Shown: in pieces, positions 1-24,554 of the stretch | Layout of the letters: the number at the start of each line of letters is the position of its first letter | How positions within the stretch are numbered: position 1 is the first letter of the stretch | NCBI RefSeq assembly: GCF_011386835.1 | Contig: NC_088800.1 | Coordinates: 57,255,439 to 57,319,438 of the forward strand | Length of the DNA stretch: 64,000 nt | Origin: Chrysemys picta bellii | Lineage: Eukaryota; Chordata; Testudines; Emydidae | Direction: 5' to 3' | Notes under the pieces: generated by a model | What the model saw: only the letters and a program-made list of their open reading frames with translations | Database searches by the model: none | What the model was told of the DNA's origin: nothing | Translations under genes and position numbers: made by a program

Positions 1-1319
1 GTAAAAGGAAAATAACTCATCAATAAATGGAGTTCCCCTACTTATTATATATATATTATATATATCTGTGTACATCCACACAACTCTTTCCTCCTTCCCC
101 TCCTCTTTGGAGGGTGGTTAGTGTCAGGAAGAGGAAGCAAGCTGAGCCTGCGGAGTGTGAAAAGGGCAGTCTCTGTAATGGAATCAGTTGGAATGCTGGA
201 CCAAATCTTTGGAATGCATGTGACTCCTAATGGCCAGGCTGCTTTGAACTGTTCCAGGGACCCACCAAAGCAAGTGTGCCCCTCTTTAACTGGAGATCTG
301 CAACACATTCAGCAAACTTCTCTTTTCTGTTAAATAATCTTCCTTTTTCTTTTACTCTTTGTATTTAATTGGACAGAGTAGTTCTGTCTTGGGGCATGAT
401 AGATATTTGTTTGGTTGAAATGATTCATTTCTCCATCTCTGATAGCTGTTTTATTATTAATATATATGAATAGCCAGCAAATTAATTATTTCACCTGAAT
501 GTAACTGTCACAAGGCAGAGTCTATGCTGCAGGGTGGGGGTGGGAGGGCTTGGTTGGAGTGCATTTTTGGCTTTTCTCAACTGCAGGACAGATCAGATAT
601 TGTACTAAACTGCACCAGACGTAGTCAGACCAAGAATCAAGGCAACACAAAGATGTCTTAAAAGCCACTCTTGAGCCACCTTGGGCTCAACCACCCCCAT
701 GAACCTGGCCTATTGTCTTCAGTGGAGGACTCCCAATCTTTAATTGTGTAGCTGAGAGCAGAATCAGTCCCCTGAGTTCCCAGGTAAATTAGAAAGCTGA
801 GCCAGTATATTAAATACCACCATTAATCTTCTCACAGGCAAAGGCAGTGTCAGATCTATATTTCAGGTGGATTCAGAAAATAAAAAACTCAGTGTCAGCA
901 TCTGGCAACCTGCAGTTACAGAAGCCAGATTTACAGTAGTATATACTTAATTGCTGCCTTAGAAAGCATATTAAAACCCCAAGAATGTTAGTAATGACCC
1001 CTGAGACATGACAACACCATCCCTTCTTAAAGATAATCAGAGAGTAACTACTGTTTTTTTTTAAAGAGATTGTCCTGGAAAAGTTAGCTCTCCCTGTGGA
1101 GAATGTATTCATGGAAACACACTCTCCCTGAAGCCCAAAGATTGAATCCTAGCAAGAAATAAGAGTAGAACAATATATTGAAAACATACAATATTATTAT
1201 TTTCAACATTTAAAAATAGGCTTGCATACTCCTGAGGTCAGCAAACTGCTTCGGAACATCTGGCAAGGCTTATCCAGGCTCTATTGCTAACCTTACCTGA
1301 ATTACAGTAGCGCTGAGAA
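1..1319. other. KATNIP intron sequence, unassigned
   Basis: No exon or clear repeat family was recognised. A short AT-rich simple repeat lies at about 43-66. All open frames here are short and lack splice support. Confidence 0.5.
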
Positions 1320-2290
1320 GGTCCCAGTCATGGATCAGAACCCTGTGGTGCTAGGTGCTGTACACACAGAGACAGTCCATACCCCAAAGAGCTTACAGTC
1401 TGAGTATGAGACAAGAGACAACAGGCTGACGCAACCAACAGAGCAGGGAGCACAAGGAAGCAATGTGACGATCCTAGCCAGCCATGTTAAGTTTTTTGTA
1501 GGCTTCAGGGCAAAGGGAATTTTAAGGAGGGATCTGAAAGAGGACAATGAGGTAGCTTTGCAAATGTTATGAGGAGCAGCTCCTGGGCATAAGGGGCAAC
1601 ACGGGAATCAGCACCAAGGTGCTTGTTGGAAAATGTAATAAGTGGGCAGTGGAGGAAGCATTGTTAGGAATGCAGAGGGGAGAGTCATTATCTCGATAGC
1701 ATATTGGAGATGATAGGTAAGTGGGGATAGGCCACAAGGGCCTTACAATCAAGACCAGTAGTTTTTGATGCAGTAGCAAGGGGGGAGCCAGTGGAGAGAT
1801 GTGTGGAGAGGAGGGACATGGTTGGAGTGATGAGGCAGGAACATGATCTTTGCTGTAGCATTTTGGATGGATGTAAGTGGGGAAGATTGCATTTGTCAAG
1901 GACATGTTGCAGCAGTCGAGACAGGAGATGATGAGGGCCTAGGTGAGCGTTTTAGCTGTGTGGATGGCAAGGCCGGGTCTTAGAGATATTGTGCAGGAAG
2001 AAGCAGCAAGATTTCGACTGGCCTGAATCAGTGAGCCTAGAGCAAGATCTGAGTCGAAGAGAACACCATGGTTCCAGGCATGAGAGATAGGCAGGAAGGT
2101 GGTGCTGGCCACAGTAACTGAGAGAGGAGGGGGAGGGAATGGCTTTGGGCGAAGAAGGAAGAGCTCTGTTGTGGGTTAAGCTGATGGCCGGACATGCAGG
2201 AGGAGATGTCAGAGAGACAGGCTGAGATTTCATTTTGAACAGAAGGAGAGAAGTCCACAGCGGAGAACTAGATCTATGAATCATTGGTAT
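1320..2290 (-). mobile_element. L2-clade LINE fragment (reverse transcriptase C-terminus and 3' end)
   Basis: On the minus strand the sequence reads as a decayed L2-type reverse transcriptase. It has a CLSDISSCMSGHQLN block near 2220, then a KTRPCHPHS-like stretch, then IISCLDCCN near 1935 (the conserved SRLDYCN motif). The 3' tail is typical: a 'gactgtaagctctttgggg' phrase and 'gtacagcacctagcaccaca' near 1340-1400. Multiple frameshifts make it clearly dead. It lies in a KATNIP intron in antisense. Confidence 0.75.
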
Positions 2291-2463
2291 GGAGATGATA
2301 GCTGAACTCATTAAATGCTTAAATATCATTTTTCTGCTTACTAGCTCTGCTCCTTTAATACAAACCTTTGAGTCTTGTTCTTCGTGTTTGTCCTGCTTTG
2401 ATTGCATTCCTTCATTGGTGTTTGTCATGTTTTACTGAAAATTAAATGAATTCTTTTCTCTGA

Positions 2464-14427
<11,964 letters not shown>

Positions 14428-14750
14428 GGGGTTATGAAGTGGATGTCCCGAGCCCACCCAGCTGAGATGCCTACCATCTGGCACTTCTGAATGCAAATCA
14501 ACCATGTGGCAGATGTTTGCCACTTGACACTCCCGAACCACCACCGAAAGGCCTGAAATCTTTACTGTCTAATGATGGGAAGTTTCATTTGATGGAGGAA
14601 GTGCTTTAGAAATGAAATTTTAAGTATACGCTGATAGTGTTTCTTATTATGTCAGCACCTATACTGTCTGTATTTTCCTTCTCTGTTAACTGGCAAACCA
14701 GTAAACAGTGTAAGTAAAGTCACTGTTAACTTCTACCTATCTCTACCTAA
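14428..14750 (+). other. Probable KATNIP 3' UTR (end not defined)
   Basis: Sequence after the KATNIP stop is AT-balanced and non-repetitive until a short CR1 end at about 14837. I see no canonical AATAAA here. The nearest variant signal is AGTAAA near 14713, so the cleavage site cannot be placed from sequence alone. Confidence 0.45.
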
Positions 14751-14836
14751 GTGGACCTGCTTTTGAGTAAGAACCTTAATGCTAAAACTGGAGTCCACTC
14801 CTGATGTGTACACATAGCTTTGGGGAAGCAGTATTG

Positions 14837-14882
14837 TAGAATCATAGAATATCAGGGTTGGAAGGGACCTCAGGAGGTCATC
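14837..14882 (-). mobile_element. Very short CR1 3' end
   Basis: The phrase gaatcatagaatatcagggt followed by tggaagggacctcaggaggt is the antisense CR1 3' terminus, severely 5'-truncated. Confidence 0.8.
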
Positions 14883-15119
14883 TGAGAAAAGAACTTCAGA
14901 GTTGTATTTCAGTCCTAAACCCTCAAGTTTTAAACTGCTGGTCGGCCACAAAGCCCTTTGAGCCCCTAAATCATTTCTGTTCCAGTTCAGGCAATTTGTA
15001 TATAATCCACTGGAAAATGTACATATTAGGAAAAACTGTACTTCAGGAGAAAAGCCCCTGTACTTCAGGAGTAGTGCTGTTAGAGGCAGGAAGTAATATT
15101 GCTTTTGATGCCCATGGAA

Positions 15120-15334
15120 CAGGGCCGGCTCCAGGGTTTTTGCCGCCCCAAGTGGCGCAAAAAAAAAAAAAAGCCACGATCGCGATCTGTGGCGGCAATT
15201 CGGCGGGAGGTCCTTCGCTCTGAGCTGGAGTGAGGGACCATCCGCCGAATTGCCACTGAATAGCTGGATGTGCCGCCCCTCTCTGGAGTGGCCGCCCCAA
15301 GCACCTGGCAAGCTGGTGCCCGGAGCTGGCCCTG
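15120..15334. mobile_element. 215-bp hAT MITE
   Basis: Inverted repeats CAGGGCCGGCTCC and GGAGCTGGCCCTG match at 12 of 13 positions. The flanks ccatggaa and ccacggaa differ at one of 8 positions, which fits an old hAT duplication. A 14-bp A-run sits inside. Confidence 0.85.
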
Positions 15335-18300
15335 CCACGGAAGCTCCTTTTCCCTCATTCCTCCAATTGACAGAGGTATCAATGATGGCATGGGAATTGC
15401 CTTTTAAAAATTCAGGTCAGGAAGCAGGGTTTCCATCAGTTCGTGATCAGTAAAGTTTTAGCAAATTGCTCAATTCTCATTTTTGCAATGAAAGGATTTG
15501 AAATAATGATAAATGTGCATTAATTTCACTATTGTGAAAATAGCAAAAAAATGTGCAGCTGGACCATTACCTCCTTACACATACTTCATAACCCTGCAGC
15601 CAGAACACTCCTCTCCTCTTCTCTTTTACACACACATGGTTATATACTGGATTGTGTATAAAGAGGCTGTAGCAACGCATGCCATATAGTGCACAAAACA
15701 GATCTATTGTCATCAACATACCACACCCATCCTGGCAAACCAAGTGCTTTCCCTCTGGTAGGTAACTTGTGTTCCATATATAAATGGATTATATTTCTGG
15801 ATCTAAACCTGAAGAGTTCGGATATATTGTAAAGTAAGTTTGGTGTTATGCAACTAAAAATGTGATGAAAAAAATGACTGTGTTGCAGGATGCAGTTATG
15901 TAAGTGTCATTTTCACTTAAAACTTGTAGCTGATTATAACCTATACATCTCTTTTCCATAGAAAAGATTCTTCCTTTTCCCAGGCAGAGAGTTCCCAGTG
16001 TTCACCGTAGAGGTGAGACACTGAAATACCATAAGACACATTTCTTTTAGCCAGATGCTATTTTAACCATAAAGCAGAGACTTACCACTGCAATTCCTGA
16101 TACAGCAACTGAATTCATTGCTGCCAATTCTAGGCTACATCAGGACCATCTGAGAACCTGATAGCTTGTATATTTGCTTATAAAAATATATTTTATTCTT
16201 TGTCCTGGTCAATGTTGTTTGCTGAGTTGTAAAGCACAAATGAAATGAAATGTGCTTCCCCGATTTCTGTGTATTGATATTGCAGCTATATATAACATTT
16301 TGTATTTAAGACAAAAATAACTTTTTACTTCCTCTAAATATAAAATAGATTTATATCTCTATTTCAATATCATTAAAATGCTATTATATGGAAATATTGA
16401 CGTGCTGGCTATTACCATGAAAAAGTCTTATTGTAGCAGCCAGGAGATAAAAGGTAAAGTCTCTTCAACAGAGCAGGGTTAAGATCCTGATTAGGAATAC
16501 TGTAAATGGAAGTCTCCTCTTGGTTCCTAGAAGGCATTTGTCCACATCATAAAGCAGTTGTCAAATTTTCCTTTCTTGGCCCTTTCTGCTCAAGACCCCC
16601 CTGGCAACAAAAGGGAGTGCTGCCAGTCAGGACTGGAGTAGATTTGGGATATTGTGGGTCCAGGTGAGGACTGTTACAGTAGTGAAGGGCTAATGTTTTG
16701 GGTTCCAGGTCTGCACCATCGTCAGTAAAGCCTAGTTTACACTAGAAAAAATTAGTAGCCACAATTCATGACTATAGCAGCTCACTATGATAGCAATGGT
16801 GGAAGCTGTAGTGTAGATGAGACTTAGACATGGTTGTACAAATGCCTGAGTCCTAAGAATAGTTGAGATTCTGCCTTAGCTACCTAGTGGAGCTGCACCG
16901 ATTGTGAATTATGATGACAAAGTTTGCTAGTATAGCTGCAACCCAAAAGAAACCATATAGAATAATGTTAGGAAAGTGAGTAATCCAAGAACTGTTGGAC
17001 TGTGCACTGGTTCAGCTCTACTGGTGGTAAAAATGGTGAGAATGAGTGTGTACAGTGCTCTGGGCAGCCACTGGCATTTTGAGCACTGTTGTCTTCATTG
17101 GCTCAAAGCATGTCTCTGTGGCCGGTGGCCACATCTTGTCTACACTATTGTTCCCACTACTGCTACCATCAGTGGAGCTGAAATTTTAGCAAAATGTGAT
17201 AGCTTGTATACATGGCGATTTAGTGTGTGACAAACTAGGGTGTGTATCTACATTTCACTAGCGTGCTGCACACTAACTGATCATGTGAACCCTGCTACTA
17301 CACACTAAACATTCTGTCTTTTAGTGTGCAATGGCAGAGCCCACATGAGCAGTGAGTGCATAGCATGCTAGTGCACTGTAGAATCACTCGCTGGCTTGTC
17401 GCGCATTAAATCACTGTGCAGACAAGCCCTCTGAAGGTCTTGGAGAACTGGAGTTTAACAGAATGACAATTATTGGTAAGGCGCTTGTTAAAAAGCTTCC
17501 CTAATTTATACCACTTATTTATGTCAAGTTGCACTGTACTTCAGTTCTTCATTGGTGAAGTGAAGATAATATTTCCCTCTCCACTGGGGTGTTGAAGACA
17601 TTGTCATTAATGTTTGTGAGGTGCTCAGATACTACAGACATTGGTAGAGTTGAGTGTTGTATTTTGCAAGGCTAGGTAACCGGAGTATAGCTGCTGAGTA
17701 ACATGACAGTGGATAGTACTGAAATACGTCTATTAAAACTGCTTTCAAAATAGGCCTGGAGTAATGGATACTAGCATCCAAATAAGCTCTGCATTTCTGA
17801 ATGATCAGCCATAGAAATGCTGCCCATTCTCCTCTGAGCCAGCCGGGCACCATTAAAAATGATACATTAATTTCTTATTAACAGTCTAACTTGCAAAATG
17901 TCCCAATGTCATGCAGGAAAAGGTATTAAACTCTTGGAGCTGGGCCCTCTTGGAGTTTGCGGTGGACCCACTATGTGCTTCACAGTGGGGGAAGCAACTT
18001 TCCACATTCCCTCCCCAAGGCCGGGTGATTTTGGAAAACATTGCCAAGGAAACCGCCCAGAACCCTTCTCAGAACCCTAACCCATGGGCATTTCTACAGT
18101 AATGAGTGACTGGGCCCTCTGCAATATATGCGCTCCCCTTCTGCACAGGGAGCCAACAAAATAAAGGTTTTTAAATAGGGTACAACAGCTACAACCATCA
18201 CTGTGTTACACCCAGTGCAAAGTTCCTCAGCTCCTTTGGACACTGTCATAGCCTTGGATTGTCTCCACTGTAGCCACAGGCAGAGGGAACTTTTGGGAGC

Positions 18301-18494
18301 CTGAGCACCAGCATGTCTTTACAGAGAGGGCTCCATGGGAGGGCGTAGAGCAGGGGACTGGCTGTGCTCCATGACACCAGACACTGCTCAGGCAGGAACT
18401 ATGTCAGCAGCATTAACTGCAGCATTCCCTCCGCAGCTGCGACTGAGCAAGTGCCTGGGGTCTTAGCCAACACAGGAGTTGGGGAGGCCTCACT
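15335..18494. other. Downstream of KATNIP, mostly unassigned
   Basis: No gene was recognised. Blocks near 16730-16840 and 17230-17435 look like diverged short transposons of the 'tctacactag' type, without resolvable ends. The rest is AT-rich single-copy-like sequence. Confidence 0.35.
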
Positions 18495-18745
18495 AGAGCT
18501 GGTTAGAAATTTTCCATCTAAATGTTTTTTCGATGGACAGTGCTGGTTTTCATCTAAGTTAAAAAAAATTGAAAAATGTCTCTATTGCAACAAAAAATTC
18601 CCAAGAAAATCATTATTTTGAAACAAGCAGAGAATTCATTTTAAAACATTTTCCTTTTGCAAGTTTTCAGGATTTTTGTTTAGCTTTCAAAAAAAAATTT
18701 TGAATTTCAAAATTTCATTTAGAATTTATTTTGGCCTTTTTATAA
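18495..18745. mobile_element. MITE with agagctggtt end
   Basis: The block begins agagctggttagaaattttc and continues AT-rich with many 'gaaaa' and 'ttttc' words. A second member of the family seems to lie at 48259-48495, where both ends are visible. Confidence 0.45.
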
Positions 18746-18784
18746 GTTTACATTATTTCATGATATGTCAGTGGTAGTATCATG

Positions 18785-18992
18785 CCATTTTGCCTTTAAA
18801 TCTCTCTTTGAAACCTATCTCTGCCATGATGCTTAAAGGTCCCTCCCATCAGATACTGGGTAGGTCAGGGACCAGCTGGACCTTGGGTTCTCTGTTACAC
18901 ATGGTTTACACTATTGTTATCTTGTCTCCTCCACCCACCCCAACTCTAGATTGTGAGCAACGTGTTGTGGGGACTGTTGCATTAATTTAGAT
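18785..18992 (+). mobile_element. L2-clade LINE 3' end
   Basis: A + strand frame starts FKSLFETYLCHDA, the typical last coding block of L2-type LINEs. It is followed by a 3' tail with 'attgtgagcaa'. It is short and 5'-truncated. Confidence 0.55.
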
Positions 18993-18996
18993 GGCA

Positions 18997-19178
18997 TTCA
19001 TAGATTCCAAGGCCAGAAGGGACCATTGTGATCATCTAGTCTGACCTCCTGTATAACAGGCCAGAGAACTGCCCCACAATAATTCCCAGAGCAGCTCTTT
19101 TAGAAAAATATCCAATCGTGAGTTAAAAATTGTCAGTGAAGGAGAATCCATCACGACCTTGGTAGATTGTTCCATATA
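18997..19178 (-). mobile_element. CR1 LINE 3' fragment
   Basis: It starts tcatagattccaaggcc and contains gaccattgtgatcatctagt and gcagctcttttagaaaaata. It is closely related to the start of the larger copy at 52945. Confidence 0.85.
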
Positions 19179-21342
19179 TGGGCCCACAGGTGTTAACAAG
19201 ACCCTGTCACTGTCCAACATTAAACAGTATTAAACAAGATTCAGTATACAGATACCTCTGCCTAGTATCATGGCAAACACATCATTAAATATTCGTTTAG
19301 CCTTTTAGTAAACATGCAGAAAAGAAGGAAAAACAGTTCAAGCATTTGAAATGTAAAGTATTAGGCTTTCATTGTAATCTTACGCGAGGTTCCCTTTCCC
19401 CTTAGCTGGCGAGTCATTAGAAGGAAACAAACCCTTGTTTGACAGTCTTCAATCATTGCCCTTTTGTGGGAAACAGAGAAGGAGTTAGTTGAGATGGGCT
19501 GGAGCTGTTGTCGCTGGTCCAGTCCCATTGCCTGGAAGACAAAACAAGACAATCACACACAAGAGGGGAGAGAAAAGAACAGCAAAGAAAGAAAACGCAA
19601 CTTCTGTCTCTGGTGTTGACTCTCACTTGCAATCTCATTGCTGGAGAAACACAGACATCGTGCGTGGTCTGATCAGCCACTCAGACCTGGCAAACCTGTA
19701 CCAGCGTCAGGCTGTTTAGGGCATTACTTTTAGCTGCCTCTTTGGCCACAGGCTTCAGCCGTGTTGCAAAATATTGTCTTGGCCAGCTAAGCCAGATTCT
19801 TACCAACAGAAGGCTTAAGAAGAGAGATAGGAAAGAGACGAAAATGACATGGGGAAGGAAAAAGATGAATTGGGGGGAGGGGGTGTTGGGATGACAAAAT
19901 CTCACATCCCAAGTGGGGTTTGGAATTTAGCCAGAGCTGGTGGAAGTGGTGATATCATCTGGGTCCCACTCTTTAGCCTGGTCTGATCTCAGGATTAGGA
20001 CGATGAAGGCCCAGCAATGTCACAGTAGAGCCCAAGGTCCCAGAAGATGGTGGGATTGGCGGCTATGATGGGCAAAGCTCACTCCAACAGTTGTTTGCAA
20101 ACAGCTTCTTCTCCTTCCCCCCCCCCTTCCCCAAATCTTTTCTTTTAAGGACCTCCCAAAGGATAGAGATGGGTGAAATAGCCCATTATTTTGGTCACCA
20201 ATTAGACCTAATTTCTGACACACCAATTTTGGTCCATTGATTTCCAGTCCCACACTTCTCTTGTTTACCAGGCATGATCTTATTAGAGTTATACCAGGAT
20301 GTGTTTTTGTTTCTACTAATTCAGCCTTTCTGCCTCACTTTTGCACCTCATCCCATCAACATGTATTGTTATAAGTTATTGTGACAGTTCACAAACTTTC
20401 ACTTATTTTTGATAGTTGCACTTACTATAAGGGAAAATTTGTTGGCCCCATTATTACAATATAATCCCTCTCCTTCATGAACCAATTCCATCCAGGATTG
20501 GCCACTGGTTCATGAAATTACTATTACAAAAACAGAAACCTTGCTTATTTTAAGCATAGAAAAACGGAAAAGGTATTTGGCTATATTTTTAGGTTTTCAA
20601 ATTTCTTATTCCAAAATGGGGATTTATAGATTTTATTTGATTAGATGTTACAAAAATTACAATTAAACCTTAGAGATGTTATCAAAGTGCAGAACAATTT
20701 AATTCATTTGTAGCTAAAACAAACCCCAAACTGCTGGTGTTATATGTATGTAAGATGTTTAAAAACAAACCCTCTCTTATTGCTTCTTTAGCTGTGTGCC
20801 TAGAATGGTTAAGATGCCAAAAACTTCTCCCTTCTTTTTGCCATTTACATAGTTAAAGCTGTAGATTTACACACACCGTGAAAATTTTATGCACTTAGTG
20901 CTTACTTGGAGAACAATGGCATTTTCACCCAAGTGTGTTGCCTCCTTCAAAAAGAAGCAACAAAATTATGTTCATTGGAACCATTTTTGCATTCATGAGC
21001 CATTTGCAAAACCCAAAGGCGGTGAAAATTTGTAGGCATTTTTAGTCTATGCCATATCCTGCCCACCTGTTTCACCACAAACATTTGTGAGAACAACGTG
21101 GCCATTGTGGGCTTGAGCCAATTTAGCCCATTAAGGGGCTCATTAGCACCGTGCTGTCTCTCATGTACAGAACAACAACAAATATCATTTACATCAAAAA
21201 CAAAACCACCCCACATTGCAACACCACCACCACAACAAAGAAGAAATTGCAAATCAAACAATCACAAAAAGGTTTATTGTTGCAACAGCCCTTGGTTCAG
21301 GTGATTTGAAATTTAATTTACAGTCAATTCATTAGATGCCCT
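19179..21342. other. Unassigned; begins with a repeat also present at about 24063
   Basis: The first ~165 bp (atgggcccacag to agaaaagaaggaaaa) recur at about 24063-24218. The remainder has no recognised gene or family. A poly-C tract lies at about 20117. Confidence 0.45.
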
Positions 21343-21345
21343 GAA

Positions 21346-22089
21346 TTAAGAACATAAGAACGGCCATACTGGGTCAGACCAAAGGTCCATCTAGCCCAGT
21401 ATCCTGTCTTCTGACACTGGCCAATGCCAGGTGCCCCAGAGGGAATGAACAGAACAGGTAATCATCAAGTGATCCATCCCCTGTCGCCCATTCCCAGCTT
21501 CTGGCAAACAAAGGCTAGGGACACCATCCCCTCCCATCCTAGCTAATAGCCATTGGTGGACCTATACTCCATGAATGGATCTAGTTCATTTTGGAACCCT
21601 GTTATAGTCTTGGCCTTCACGACATCCTCTGGCAAAGAGTTTCACAGACTGATTGTGCGTGGTGTGAAGAAATACTTCCTTTTGTTTGTTTTAAACCTGC
21701 TGCCTATTAATTTCATTTGTTGACCCCTAGTTCTTGTGTTATGAGAAGGGGTAAATAACACTTCCTTATCTACTTTCTCCACACCAGTCATGATTTTATA
21801 GACCTCTATCATAACCCCCCTTATTCATCTCTTTTCCAAGCTGAAAAGTCCCAGTCTTATTAATCTCTCCTTATATGGCAGCCGTTCCATACCCCTAATC
21901 ATTTTTGTTGCCCTTTTCTGAACCTTTTCCAATTCCAATATATCTTTTTTGAGATGGGGCGACCACATTTGCACGCAATATTCAAGATATGGGCATACCA
22001 TGGATTTATATAGAGGCAATATGATATTTTCTGTCTTATTATCTATCCCTTTCCTAATGATTCCCAACACTATGTTCACTTTTTTGACT
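21346..22089 (-). mobile_element. CR1 LINE, 3' half of a split copy
   Basis: It begins taagaacataagaacggcc. The minus frame at 22079-21825 encodes the reverse-transcriptase C-terminal region (LPLYKSMVCPYLEYCVQMW and KVQKRATKMIRGMERLPYKE). The copy is interrupted at 22089 by a hAT transposon and resumes at 22783. Confidence 0.92.
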
Positions 22090-22774
22090 CAGGTGTAAGC
22101 ACCAACATGTTGCGCGACAGACACTTGACAAAATTACTGGACTTAGTGACGGACATTAGCGGGGAGTTATGTCATTCAACCCGTAAAATAGCGCACATAA
22201 TTTTCAACATTGAAAAAACCAGTAACCTAGCTAGCCATGTGCTTGTGTGAGCGTCTCTTGCCGATTCCCCCTGCAGGACTGGCTGGGAGCGGGACTCCTC
22301 TCTGCACGGAGCCTCCTTCCCCTGCCTACACACGCCACCTCTCAGGGCCAGGCAAGGAGTGAAACCAGAGAACCCTACCGCCCGCTTCTCTCTCACCCCG
22401 AGGCCCCTAGGCAGCACACTCCCCTCCTTGCCCATCCCTCCCCATGCCGTGCCAGCCACACACAGCCAGCCCCACACACACTGATCCCCTCCAGGCGACG
22501 ATGAGTTAGAGCGCTCACCCCTCTGCCCTTCCCCCCCCCTTACCCAAATCCCACGTGTGACAGGTCAGTAACCTCCCCGAGCCCGAGCTGTGCCTCCGCC
22601 CCCAGCGCTCGGGGAGGGGTGACGGAGACAGCCTGCAGAGCCGCCTGGGCCACGCCTCCGCCAGCAACAGCAGGGATAGGGAGCCGCCTGAGGTGGCCAT
22701 GAGTGCCCCCGACAGACCTCAACATTTTTACAATGGACACTTGTGTCCGTGTATGGACACATTGCCGACCCCTG
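22090..22774. mobile_element. 685-bp hAT element inserted into a CR1
   Basis: It starts CAGGTGTAAGCA and ends TGCCGACCCCTG, so the ends match at 9 of 12 positions. It is bordered on both sides by an exact 8-bp ttttgact. That word occurs once in an uninterrupted CR1 (ttttttgactgccgctgcac), which proves the insertion. The interior is GC-rich (22240-22700) and has no transposase. Confidence 0.93.
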
Positions 22775-22970
22775 TTTTGACTGCCGCTGCACATTGACTG
22801 GATGTTTTCAGAGAACTATCCACAGTGACACCAAGATCTCTTTCTTGAGTGGTAACAGCTAATTTAGACCCCATCATTTATATGTACAGTTGGGATTATG
22901 TTTTCCAATGTGCATTACTTTGCATTTATCAACATTGACCTGGCAATTTGTTAACAAGGGGTGGAGGTTA
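22775..22970 (-). mobile_element. CR1 LINE, 5' continuation of the split copy
   Basis: The sequence from ttttgactgccgctgcacat, through ggatgttttcagagaactat, to tgcatttatcaacattgacc is CR1 ORF2 antisense. It continues directly from the part ending at 22089 once the hAT and one target copy are removed. Confidence 0.88.
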
Positions 22971-23290
22971 CCCAAGATGTGATTGCAGTAAAAATCTGCT
23001 TTAGCAACTTAACCTTTAACACTTTATTTTTACCACTTCTGCTGTTTCTTAAAAATACCTTTACATTAAACCATTAAAGTTATTGCCAATTATAGAAAAG
23101 ACAAATTTACAGGAATAAAAAAAGATCTGAAACAAAGCATTTGTGAAAGGTTAAAAAACAATAACTTTTACTGTTATTACTATTAAAAGCAAAAATATTA
23201 ATGGTTTGCTTTGCATGCTCATTCCAAACAAGATCAACACATTTAAGGATTTAAAAACAAACTTGTTTGTTGGCTCGTCAAGATACAAGG

Positions 23291-23998
23291 TGTGATGGGG
23301 TGTTCACCCCACACTTGCCCTGGAGGGGTTAATAGAGGACAGATAGGCCAATTAACCTATTAGGCTACAAGCTAGGAGAATTAAGACTGACGGGAAAGCC
23401 CTAATTAGGGAGAGATCACCTCTGTGGGAACAGGTGAGGCTTCTATAAAGCCAGGGAACTGAGAGCAGAAAGGGGCTGCAGGGAAATAGTCTGCAGTCAC
23501 TTCCTATGAGAAGGGAGGTGTGTTTGGGGCTATAGAGGCCAGTAGCCTACAGTTACTCCCTGGGAGGAGGGAGTTGTGGGGCTGGCAAACCCTGAGAAGT
23601 CAGGGAGAGCCAGAAGGTAAGGAAAGGCTCAGGGAAAAGGCAGTAAGGTCCAGGAAGGAACAGACCTTGGCTGCTGACTAGTGGACCCCTGAGCTGAAAC
23701 CCAGATGAGAGGGCAGGCCCAGGTTCCTCTGCCAGCCACTGGAGAAGTGGCATCAAAGGGGCAGTGAATGGGAAGACTGCCAGTAAGGAAAGACTTTGAC
23801 ACCCTGGAAGGGGAGAATACACATAGTGACCTGGCCGGAGGGCCAAGTCAAGAAGAGGGAGTGCCCTGAGTGGTAGAGAATGAGAGAGAGTGGTAACAGA
23901 GCGTGCTGCAAGCAGCAGAATGGCACCTCAGACTGGAAAGAGCTGATCTCCAGAGCAACCAGGAGGAGGCACCACCTGTGGTGATTGGACAGTGTGAC
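23291..23998 (+). mobile_element. Probable solo LTR (3' border uncertain)
   Basis: It begins tgtgatggggtgttcacccc. It has a TATA-like ttctataaagcc at about 23440 and a GA-rich body, and a plausible end in agtgtgaca near 23998. The left flank caagg is not repeated at that end, so the call rests on composition and start. Confidence 0.45.
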
Positions 23999-24062
23999 AT
24001 ATGTATTAACCCTTTAGGCCCACCCAGGGAGGCCAAAAATGTTGTATTCATTTAGATAGACT

Positions 24063-24235
24063 GTATGGGCCCAGAGAGTCAAAGGTGTTAACACGAGCCT
24101 ATCACTGTCCAATATTAAACAGTTTGAAACAAGGTTCGGGGGTTGGGATATAGAGACGTCAGTTGGCTTAGTACCATGGCAAGCACAGCATCAAACACCA
24201 GAAAAGAAGGAAAACCAGTTTACAAGGCATGATCA
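24063..24235 (+). repeat. Second copy of the 19179 repeat
   Basis: It shares gtgttaaca..gagcctatcactgtccaa-like order, then attaaacagt, then ccatggcaagcaca, then agaaaagaaggaaaa, in the same order as 19179-19345. The family is not recognised. Confidence 0.55.
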
Positions 24236-24454
24236 TAACACTGTCCTTAAATTATATCAGTGTAACTTTTTTTACACTTAAAAATCACAATTAAGATAAA
24301 TTTGTTGGTCCAACAGGACTCTCCTTGTTATTTATCTGCACAGCATCTGTCAAATGGGGCCCTGGTCTTTGATAAGGTTCTGAGGCTACAGCTACAAAAC
24401 CAATAATAGCAGCTTCCCCACACTATGGGTTTTTCAAAGGACTTCACAAATGTC

Positions 24455-24554
24455 AGGTCTCCCGTGCAGTCAACAAATGGTGTCTCTATTCTCACTATCC
24501 AAAAACGGGATTCTCAAGCCTTCAGACTGCTCCATAGGAACTGCTGTAAGGGCC
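24455..24554 (-). pseudogene. L1/Tx1-type LINE fragment, downstream of the LTR insertion
   Basis: Minus-strand translation gives LTAVPMEQSEGL and then IPFLDSE, the linker just before the reverse-transcriptase domain in L1-type ORF2. It continues the reading from the fragment at 25375 once the intervening solo LTR is removed. Confidence 0.45.

Noticed and set aside
15962..16012. A 51-nt exon-like block with AG acceptor and gtgaga donor whose phase would also follow the penultimate KATNIP exon
   Set aside because: The terminal exon at 14369-14427 lies before it, fits the same phase, matches the conserved KATNIP C-terminus and ends in a stop. The 51-nt block has no recognised protein similarity.
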